DNA of 25,607 bases from Chara braunii. Its lineage: Eukaryota > Streptophyta > Charophyceae > Charales > Characeae. Position numbers and translations under genes: made by a program. The notes beneath the pieces are model-generated. The model saw only the letters and a list, made by a program, of their open reading frames with translations. It was not told where the DNA came from and ran no database searches. The DNA lies in contig BFEA01000025.1 in assembly GCA_003427395.1 (NCBI GenBank), positions 655,856 through 681,462 on the forward strand, read 5' to 3'. Of the stretch, positions 17,925-25,607 are shown in pieces (positions within the stretch are counted from its first letter, which is position 1; each line of letters starts with the position of its first letter).

Positions 17925-19505
17925 ATGGATTCCTCAGGGGGCAGTAGTGCTGCCCAGCAACCATTCGTTGTGCCGCCTGGACAGACATCGTCTTCGGACA
18001 CAGACAGGCTCACCAATATGGTCAAGGGGTGGTATTTTAACTACACCTCTCAAGACGTGTCAGGATTTATAGATGTCACAATTGACGAGGAAGACGGTTG
18101 CTTAGAGATACGGCCCAGAGAAGAGATCAATGATATCAAGGACAATTTCCTCAAGGAACAAACTGTAGCCATTTTGTTTCAAGGCGCAACAAAGAATCTC
18201 CCGAACGACAAAAAGTTGGACTTGGTTCGTTCAATTGAAGATTCGCTCATGGATGAGGAACATCTCCTCACCCAGCGGGGCCTTTCTCACATTGAAGGAA
18301 GAGCACAACTTACCTACGTGGCAAAACACCAAGGGGTTTATGATTGGATGATAAGAAAAGGGATGACCAAAATCAGAGAGAACAATCAACTGTTTACGAT
18401 TCTGTTCAAAAAGTGGTTGCCTAAAGCTGAATGGGAGAAAATGAGGGACGAAGACAAGAAGAAGAACTACTGGGTCATGACTCTTCGTTTTCCCCTTGAC
18501 GCCTCAATGTTTATCAGATCCGGTATAGAGAAGGGCTTTGGTAAGATCATCGAGGAATTTGACCCAGTCAAGGACCCAGAAGATCCTACCTTAGCCAATC
18601 TGAAGTTTGGACTGGACCCCAGCGCTGAGGCTAAGTTTCAGAACAGTCTTCGGATCGTGACCTCGAAAGGAAAACTCACGGGCGAGCTAGTGGACAGCAA
18701 CATCCCGTGGTGCACATCCTGCCGAAGATATGGTTACGAACTTGCTTCGCCGGACTGTCCCAACTGCACTGGAGAAGAAACAGACTCCAAGAAGGCAAGT
18801 AATGAATCTGCAGACCCTACCTTCATACAAGGAATGAACTCATGGTCCAATCCTACCTACGAACGAATGTCTTCAGGAAAAGAGAAACAGGCACAGAATC
18901 CCAGATCCAAAGGAAAGCAATCCATCACGAAGTACCAGTGGATTGACTCTGATCTGCAGGGCAAACAAACCGACAGACAACACAAAAATCTTGCAGGCTC
19001 AGGGGGGAGGGGTCAAAACCATCGCCCCTCCTCTCCAGCCAAGCAGCAACCACAAGGCGGAACTAAAGGAATCCCTGGAGGATCTGCACCTGGTTTGGGC
19101 ACTAGTCAATTTCGCATCCCAACCACAGGCTGGATAGCAGTCGTCCCTGCAGCACCAGACCTTGGTAAGGAACAACAGGTTGTTCTGAATCATCCAGCTT
19201 CCGGAACTGTGACCCCGGAAGTGGTGATGGTCCCAACACCCAGATCTCAACAGGACCAGATTAGGTTGGTCATCCCCCCAGGTGTACTGTCTCAACAGCA
19301 CTCCCTTTCTTCCCCGAAGCGTCCCCGGAATGGCAACGGGGACGTGAGTGCGGCCATAAAATACCTAGTCGGGGCCCCCTCTCCCCCAAATCAGACTCGG
19401 AACTATATGGCTATGCCACTAATTCTCAAGAGAAGTAATCAGGGACCGCAGCTGTTACTACGCTCTGATCAGAAGGAAGATTTGCAGATCCCCTCTTATC
19501 CATGA
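17925..19505 (+). CDS. LINE ORF1 protein (RNA-binding, zinc-knuckle-like)
   Basis: Predicted nucleic-acid-binding ORF1 protein of a plant L1 element, 526 aa, which would coat the element RNA. Residues about 30-260 form a globular region whose second half (YWVMTLRFPLD near 182-192, then a segment leading to a PW dipeptide at 261-262) resembles the RRM-like/DUF4283 arrangement in plant LINE ORF1s. A zinc-knuckle-like motif follows: C263, C266, G270, Y271, C278, C281. The canonical His after the Gly is Tyr (codon TAC), a single C-to-T change from CAC, so metal binding may be impaired unless C281 substitutes. Residues 290-520 are low-complexity, Gln/Gly/Pro/Ser-rich and probably disordered. The ATG at 17925 is the first in frame. 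The frame has survived intact while ORF2 has not. Confidence 0.8.
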   Translation: MDSSGGSSAAQQPFVVPPGQTSSSDTDRLTNMVKGWYFNYTSQDVSGFIDVTIDEEDGCLEIRPREEINDIKDNFLKEQTVAILFQGATKNLPNDKKLDLVRSIEDSLMDEEHLLTQRGLSHIEGRAQLTYVAKHQGVYDWMIRKGMTKIRENNQLFTILFKKWLPKAEWEKMRDEDKKKNYWVMTLRFPLDASMFIRSGIEKGFGKIIEEFDPVKDPEDPTLANLKFGLDPSAEAKFQNSLRIVTSKGKLTGELVDSNIPWCTSCRRYGYELASPDCPNCTGEETDSKKASNESADPTFIQGMNSWSNPTYERMSSGKEKQAQNPRSKGKQSITKYQWIDSDLQGKQTDRQHKNLAGSGGRGQNHRPSSPAKQQPQGGTKGIPGGSAPGLGTSQFRIPTTGWIAVVPAAPDLGKEQQVVLNHPASGTVTPEVVMVPTPRSQQDQIRLVIPPGVLSQQHSLSSPKRPRNGNGDVSAAIKYLVGAPSPPNQTRNYMAMPLILKRSNQGPQLLLRSDQKEDLQIPSYP

Positions 19506-19855
19506 AGACTCCACCGGAACCAGGCCCAATGTTGGAAATGGCAAGAAGAATGTTGGATAAGAAATTCTACATTCGCCCAATCCCTCACCTCCCAATGATT
19601 ACCGTATTGAAGACTGGTGCCACAGGCGCCACCTACACAATCCACTCGGTCTGTCTGGATGCTTCCTTGATACCAGGCACAAACGTTCAGTTTGCGGGGA
19701 AGGGTTTGTATTGGGCTCCGATTGCATGGTTCAAGGCCAACAACAACAAGGAACGACATACAACTCTATTGGGAGGTGGAATCAAGGGGGAGATCATCAT
19801 AGATGTGAATTATCTCCTTCCCAAGGACATGAAGTTGCGCACTTCAAGTTCATGA
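19502..19855 (+). CDS. Small ORF overlapping the ORF1 stop (ATGA)
   Basis: 117-aa frame whose ATG overlaps the ORF1 stop codon as ATGA (19502-19505). It is protein-like, with an alternating hydrophobic pattern suggesting beta strands (for example KGEIIIDVNYLL near the end), and is followed by ORF2 after about 110 bp. Either it is the displaced C-terminus of ORF1 after a one-base change, or a separate short ORF reached by stop-and-restart translation, as known for some non-LTR elements. I do not recognise a domain. An older frameshift is the simpler explanation. Confidence 0.45.
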   Translation: MKTPPEPGPMLEMARRMLDKKFYIRPIPHLPMITVLKTGATGATYTIHSVCLDASLIPGTNVQFAGKGLYWAPIAWFKANNNKERHTTLLGGGIKGEIIIDVNYLLPKDMKLRTSSS

Positions 19856-19962
19856 GCGATGCACTCAAATTTCCTTGGGATCACCCACAGCCCAGCGGAG
19901 CACATGTACCTTCAGCAGACGCATGGATCCAACCTGGCAGCCTGCACCAGTAAGAAATCATA

Positions 19963-22900
19963 ATGGACAATAGTATAACCTGAAAGAGAGCGTCGTGGAA
20001 TGTCCGTGGATTAGTGGACACGAATCGGAAATTTAAGAAATTTCGCCTTAAATCCTAGATCCATGAGCAAAAAGTACAAATTATATTGATCCAGGAAACC
20101 AAACTAGACACAGAGAGGATAAATGAACTCAAGAACTGGTGAAACGGACCCCAAGTATGGCCCCCTGCTGATGAGACAAAGGGGGGGTGTGGTATCCTAA
20201 TCCATAAATCCCTCTCATGCACCATCTCGAGTATTGATTTCAATTCATCTGGAAAATTGGTCTAAATGATACTGACCCTCAATGGGACTTCTTGGGGAAT
20301 TATGTCAGTATATGCCCCATCCGATCACACCAACAAGATCTCATTTATCCATTCCCTCAACGACGTGATTCCCAGAACTGATCACATCATTATCGGGGGG
20401 GATTGGAACATGGTCCCCAACCCAAACCTTGACTCCACCACTCCACTATCACATCCTATGGAGTCATTGGCACTATGTGAGGTGATAACAAAGAATAATT
20501 TGTTTGATCCCTATCGGTCCTTCCACTCGGACGAGATCGTGTTCACATGGGTCTCTAATAACATATCCAAAACGGGGGAACGAACAAGAAGGAGATTGGA
20601 TGCCATCTTTGTCAATGAGCAAACTATGTCCCTGATATATCAAGTAGACATCTTAACAGGGAACCTTTCAGATCACAAACCGGTCTCAATCTTCTTGAAC
20701 AATGAGGCATCATTGGAAAGGGGGAGGGGTTGTTTTAGGCTCAGTATGCACATATTCGAAGACCCGAGTATGTGCCACTGGGTGGTGGAATTTTGGGAAG
20801 AATGGAGGAGTTTTACAGACCTCTATAACAGTCCAGGAGAATGGTTAGACAAAGGACTCCACCTTATAGCAGACCATCTTAACCTGTTCTCTCGTATCAA
20901 AGCGGTGAACAGGAGAATGAGAGAAATCTTTTACAAAAGGAACATCGAAAAAACAGAGGCAAACCTGGGATTTACATCCTTCTCAGACGAAGTATGGCTG
21001 AGACGTCGGGCCAAATGGCTGCAAGAATGGCAAGAGGAACAAATAACCAAGCACGAAAAATGAGAAAAGTACAGTCAAATAAACAAAATAATTGAAGCAG
21101 ACAGAATGAATAAGAACACCTTGAAACCAGATAGGGGACCGCCTTCTCGATGGTCGAAATGTGGCCCCCCTTCAATCCGGATGATCCAGTGGCTAGATCT
21201 TCACAACAGATCCTGCAATACGTAAGATCCCTCCACGAGGTCCTCCTGACGTCAGAGAAGGAACTGGGTGCCCCTGTGGTGGCCCCGGCGCAGGAAAACT
21301 TCTTATGGAATTCTACACAGCGCATCCTATCTAAGGAGGAGGAAAAAAAACTGGAAATTCCTATTACACTCACAGAACTGACAGAAGCCCTAAAAAGTAT
21401 GGCCAAAGGCAAATGCCCGGGACCTGACAGACTTCCTGTCGAGTTTTACGCCATGTTTTGGAATGTTTTTGGTCCAGACATGGTGAGAGTCTTTAATAGC
21501 ATCTTGGATGGGGCCAAACTGGGCAGTCGAACCACGGAAGAAATCATTACCTTGCTATATAAGAAGGGGGACAAGAGAGACATCCGAAACTGGCGTCCCA
21601 TCTCCCTCTTCAATGTAGTAGGTAAAATACTAGCCAAAACAATGGCAACTTGAAGAACTTGAAGACTGTTACATCTGATGAAGAAACTGATAGCACCTGA
21701 TCAATCCGGCTTCGTTCGGGGGAGACAAGTGTTAGACAATGTTATGACAATCTCACAGGCTATTGAACTGATTAAATTAAGAAACGCAAACGTTGCAGTT
21801 ATCCTCATTGACTTCGAGGAAGTGTATGACAGGGTTAACTGAGAATTTGTCCAAGCTACGTTAACAAGGGTGGGAATGAGTCATAATTTCATCAAATGGT
21901 TTCGCGGTGGATCGCAAGGCAAAGTACTGGTCAATGGCCTCATTTCTACACCATTCACCATCTCACGATCACTCTGCCAAGGGTGCCCCTTAGCACCCTT
22001 CCTATTTGTGATTCAAATGGAGGTTTTGCTGAACATGGTCAAAGCTCACCCTCAAGTTAAAGGTCGCCCCCTTAAGCCAATCATACTCGCTGAAGATCTC
22101 ATTGTTGGTTGATGACTTCTCTGCGATTGCTGAGAACTCCCTAGACTCACTAAATGCACTCACACAATGCATCAAAGTCTATGAAGCAGCATCTAAAATG
22201 AAGGTAAGTTGGAAGAAATCGGTAGCAATGACTCCAAATGGAGAACCCCTGGCACTAGACATTGGCATCAGAACCCTAACCAACTTGGACTCCGAAAGAT
22301 ACCTAGGGATTCTGGTATCCTTCTTTGACTGCAGTAAACTCCAAGACTCAGTAGTGGACGAACGCATCAGAAACGCATGTTCAAAATGGTCAAAAAGAAA
22401 ATCTTTATCCCTTTTTCGGGCGAGCAATGGTGGCTAACGTGTGTATCCTCTCGACAATATGGTACATCCTATCGTTCAGAGAGGTATCTAACACGTCGGC
22501 ACAATTGATTCGCCAACTGCTGTCAAGATATATTTGGAAAGGGGACTCGGAATTACCTTCATGCATATCCAAACTGGCTTGGTGGAAAATCACGGAGAAG
22601 AAATGTAATGGGGGGTTAGGAGTGATTGACCCAACTAGTCAAAATAAAGCACTCCTATCTAAATGGTCTGCTAGACTCCTCATGGCACACCAAACCATTC
22701 CGTGGGTACGTCTGGCCCTAGCCATCCTAGCAGCTGATTGGAATCTCACAGACGAAGAAGCCGTATGGGACTGCATGCTCCTTCACCCCCTACTGAGAAA
22801 CACAAAGTCACCAACTTGGGGCCCGATTCTTAGAGCCTGGTCCAAGCTATCTCCTTCATACATCAAGGAACCGTCCTCAACTGAAGAAGTACTAACAACG

Positions 22901-24133
22901 TGCCAGTATGAAAACCCAGCAATCAGAAGCGGGACGGGCAGAGTCTTCGAAGTCTCCGCACGACCAGGGAACTTTGCCAGGAAATGGCTACAAAGAGGGA
23001 TCTGGCGCATGGAACACTTGTGGGATAGAAAGCACAAACGTTGGAAAACTCTAGAGGAAATTAGACCGCTACTTAGGGGCTTACAGAATATCCAAACTCA
23101 TAGGGATTCCATAATAGGAGTTGTCCCGGCGTCCTGGCTGCAATACCTGAGGGAAGAGGACGGCGACTGGCTGGAGGATACATGGTGGATGGACTCCGCA
23201 CATCATGGATCCGTCATTCATGTCTTGGAGAATAAGGATGACAATACGTTCCTGGCAGAACTCTGGGATGCTCAGGGTGAACAACTTCAGACACAACGTG
23301 ACTCTTTGAGTGTGACAAAAGATAGATTGGCAAGACCCGTTCAACTACAACCCTCAGCCTCCTCTACAGGTCTATTGCAGTCGAGGTTCAGCAGGAAGCC
23401 CCCCCTCCTAGGGGAAGGACGTCTTGACTGCACTCGCGTGGGATGAATCAGAACTGCAGAGACGGCGAAAACCGAAATGATATCAGTAGAAAATTACAAA
23501 CCGAAAGTAGGATACAGACTGCAATCCAAATCCTCAACACTAAGTGCTCAATCCTGGCTCTCCTGGAACAAGAAATCCCCGTCCATGAGTTTTGGCACCT
23601 TTGTCTCTACTTGGTTTCCTCTCTATTGTCAGATGATTCAAGGTATCACAGAAGTCAGAATGGCAGGACTGCAATGGCTGCACATGCACTCCTGCGTACC
23701 TACAGCCGAATGGTGCTCATAGAAAGGAATGCAGATCAACATACTTTGTGATCAATGCCCTTACCCAAGAGTGGAATCTTCGGCGCACCTATGGTGGGAA
23801 TGCGTGGTGGAAAACGGATTCTAGGAATGGGTCCAAGACTTGTGGAGAAGGGCATATGGAGACTCCAACATATGGAACCAGCACTTTGTACTCACAGGAG
23901 ATACAACCATTGTGACAGGAAAGGACATAGCACTCAAATTTCGCGCCATTGCCTTCTGGCTGTTATGGCTGGCAAGAAGAGATAGGCGCTTCAAATGGAT
24001 GAGCACATCCCAACCAGCTTTGAGGAACAACTTCAGATATTATGTACGAACACTGATTCTGGCAGACTGGCAGAATATAGGAAGTTCAAACAGAAGCAAG
24101 CATCGACTAATTTCACTCCTCCAAGACAGATAA
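19963..24133 (+). pseudogene. LINE ORF2 (endonuclease-reverse transcriptase), broken
   Basis: ORF2 polyprotein: APE-type endonuclease that nicks the target, then reverse transcriptase, then zf-RVT. Endonuclease marks: WNVRGL (about 19999-20016), QET with catalytic Glu at 20095-20097, GGDWN (Asp at 20401-20403) and SDH (20668-20676). RT marks: PDQSGFVRGRQ (about 21690-21725), first catalytic Asp at 21810-21812, CQGCPLAP (about 21974) and the VDD pair at 22111-22116. zf-RVT: C, two residues, C, nine residues, H, four residues, C (23747-23803). Frames change near 21120-21150, near 22090-22105 and at 22411-22418. In-frame stops: 19981, 20056, 20140, 20263, 21061, 21651, 21657, 21840, 23444, 23720 and 23822. 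The product is non-functional. A last piece may run to 24243 in another frame. Confidence 0.9.
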
Positions 24134-24271
24134 GGAAGTGGGAGTACCCGTTTCAATGGGCAGGAAGAACCCTAACAGGCAAGGTGTTCATGTCTCGTCT
24201 GTTATGGGAAGAAAGACCTGCCACTGAGGAACTGAGCCATTAGTTGAGTAGTCCAGTCCTCTCGGAAGAAC

Positions 24272-24297
24272 AAGGACGCTGGACCTGTTTTCCAGCA
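24272..24297 (+). repeat. 3'-terminal hairpin of LINE copy B
   Basis: GCTGGA (24278-24283), loop CCTGTTT, TCCAGC (24291-24296), preceded by AAGGAC. The block matches the end of LINE copy A at 2003-2028 except mainly in the loop, so the stem is kept while the loop varies. A short A run follows, but no long tail. Confidence 0.75.
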
Positions 24298-24357
24298 AAG
24301 GAGTCAATAGACTGTTAAATAGGGTAGTTTCTGTTCTGTAAACAGGCATTACTCTCT

Positions 24358-24564
24358 TTAAACCACCAGTACCTGGCCCAGCTATCGGCCGCGGCGCTTC
24401 CCGTATACACGCCGCGCCATTTGGGCTTCGGCCTGCCGGACCGCATTGGCTGGAGGCCGCAGGCAAAACGAAAAAGAAAATTGCGACGGCGGTTCGGCAG
24501 GACTTGGCGCGCAGCGTGCTGGGAGGCTCGGATTCAATAGCTGAGCGAGGTACTGGTGGTTTAA
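24358..24564. mobile_element. TTAA-flanked MITE, copy 2 (207 bp)
   Basis: Left end TTAAACCACCAGTACCTGGC continuing to AGCTAT; the right end reads its inverse with about 26 of 28 positions matching. The left end matches the copy at 13691 over about 30 bp. The interior is very GC-rich, with further short inverted repeats, and unlike that of copy 1, so only the ends are conserved. It sits about 60 bp beyond the end of LINE copy B. No coding capacity. Confidence 0.8.
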
Positions 24565-25607
24565 TTGTAATGAAACCTGCAGATTCTCAGTGGACTGTAC
24601 ATTAGGCTGAGGGCGAAGCCTAGGGCTTGCCTCGGTCTGGTCGCGTCGTAGGTTAGATTCATGATTTTGTGTTTTCTGTGTTTTGTTGTCTGTGCTGTTG
24701 CTGTGTTTTTTTCTTAACGCATTGAGGTGTGATGACGTGCTGATTTCTGCTGCCGTGACTAACGGCGAGGGTGTACCCTGTTGCGTGTGCCTGTTGTGTT
24801 TTGCAGCGTGCTTTGTTGTGTGTGCGTGCAGAGTTTTGGGTCACACTGAGGCCTATATGCTGTTCTAAAAATAGACCGGTTCCGGCCCTGCGATTGCAGG
24901 CCCGGTCTTCCCCGACGTCATAGAGGCCCTAAGGGCCTACAGTGGGTAGAGCCCGTAGCTGGGAAGGGCCTAGAGGCCCTAAGTCGAAACGGTACCGGTA
25001 GAGCAGTTTCGGTCCAGTAGGTCTAGGGTAGAATCTAGAAATAGGACAGGCCGAGTAGGCTTAGGACTTTTGACAGTTCATTTCTCACGAAGCAGCGTTG
25101 GAGAAGCCAAGCAAGTTGGTGGCGGTGACTGTCTGCAGGCGGCATCCTGAGACCTCGCCGTTGACAGCAGCCATAGCCGGCCCAGTCTGAGTCTGCCGTA
25201 GCTGGGGCATCCTCAGCGCATCTACCCGTGGGGTATCTGCGTCTGGCCGGGCTATATCGAGGCTCTACACTGTGGACTCGTGGGTTGTGGCAGCCATAGC
25301 AGCCTGTTCCTTCGTCAGAGTTGTCCATCGGCACTGAAGACTTCATCGGAGCACCTGTTCTTCATCAGGGTGGTTGGCGCTGGCCTCTGGGAGGCCAATC
25401 TGATGTGGCGCTACTAACTGGGTGTAGGATAGAGAGTGGGGTGTGAGTTCTAAGAGTGGCGAGATACTGGAACAAACTCTGTTACGATAATTGTTTGAGT
25501 GGCTCATCATCAGTGTGGGTTTCAATTGTGATCTTCNCAGGTTCTTTCTTGTGATTGGTTGTTGGGAGTTGTGTCAGAGAGTGAGAAACACTGTGTGTCT
25601 TCTCCCC
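24565..25607. other. Unassigned stretch with palindromes
   Basis: No gene recognised. The left half is T/G-rich. Inverted repeats include AGACCGG/CCGGTCT (24873-24879 and 24902-24908) enclosing GGCC/GGCC-type arms, AGGCCCT/AGGGCCT (24924-24938), AGGGCCT/AGGCCCT (24965-24980), a nested TACCC/GGGTA stem near 25220-25240, and TGGCCTC/GAGGCCA (25381-25397). One undetermined base (n) is at about 25537. Confidence 0.4.

Larger units (their letters stand above)
17231..24297 (+). mobile_element. LINE-1 copy B, nearly full length, decayed
   Basis: Plant L1-type element in the expected order: 5' tandem monomers, ORF1, a small overlapping ORF, ORF2 with endonuclease, RT and zf-RVT regions, and the terminal hairpin. 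ORF1 is open, but ORF2 has 11 in-frame stops and at least three frameshifts, so this copy cannot move by itself. No long poly(A) follows the hairpin; the tail is lost or was never long. The 5' boundary is set at the first monomer and is uncertain. Its protein differs clearly from copy A, so the two are different families sharing a 3' end. Confidence 0.85.

Noticed and set aside
20168-20176. Second CTGATGAG (hammerhead-like core)
   Set aside because: It lies in the LINE endonuclease coding sequence, and no GAAA with a stem II follows.
20972-21412. 146-codon minus-strand ORF
   Set aside because: Antisense shadow of LINE ORF2, which is clearly coding-derived on the plus strand.
21674-21687. CTGATGAAGAAAC resembles a compressed hammerhead core
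   Set aside because: There is no room for stem II between the core parts, and it is in LINE ORF2 coding sequence.

Overview
The window looks like repeat-dominated nuclear DNA from a streptophyte (a land plant or a charophyte-type alga). The evidence is two plant-type LINE-1 elements with a WNVRGL-type endonuclease start, an ORF1 with a zinc-knuckle-like motif and a zf-RVT C-terminus. There are also long poly(A)/poly(T) tracts, microsatellites, a small TIR element family and a tandem satellite. I recognise no complete host gene, rRNA, tRNA or CRISPR array, and I cannot name the species.

Layout. 1-150: GC-rich palindromic DNA. About 186-2073: a 5'-truncated LINE (copy A) holding the ORF2 C-terminus, a repeated 3' UTR, a duplicated terminal hairpin and a pure 42-nt poly(A). 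2307-3070: an unassigned ORF and possible decayed continuation. About 3290-10250, with an outlier at 11460-11620: a long non-coding tract rich in perfect short hairpins, several with 10-bp arms. It contains two diverged copies of one structured block (about 3509-3715 and 9929-10140), a 53-bp minisatellite (6800-7310), and at 8704-8764 a sequence meeting the full consensus of a type III hammerhead ribozyme. 10250-14700: mostly unassigned DNA with a 36-bp tandem repeat, a foldback, and the first copy of a TTAA-flanked MITE. 14700-17125: a pyrimidine-rich, G-poor satellite. 17231-24297: a nearly full-length LINE (copy B) with 5' monomer repeats, an open ORF1, an overlapping small ORF and an ORF2 broken by 11 stops and three frameshifts. 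24358-24564: the second MITE copy. 24565-25607: unassigned DNA with palindromes.

How the parts relate. The two LINEs belong to different families by protein sequence but end in the same short hairpin motif, probably the signal their reverse transcriptase recognises. The MITE copies share terminal repeats and would depend on a transposase not present here. The hairpin tract with the ribozyme has no coding capacity I can support. The best reading is one or more non-autonomous, RNA-structure-based repeats, but its mode of propagation is unknown.
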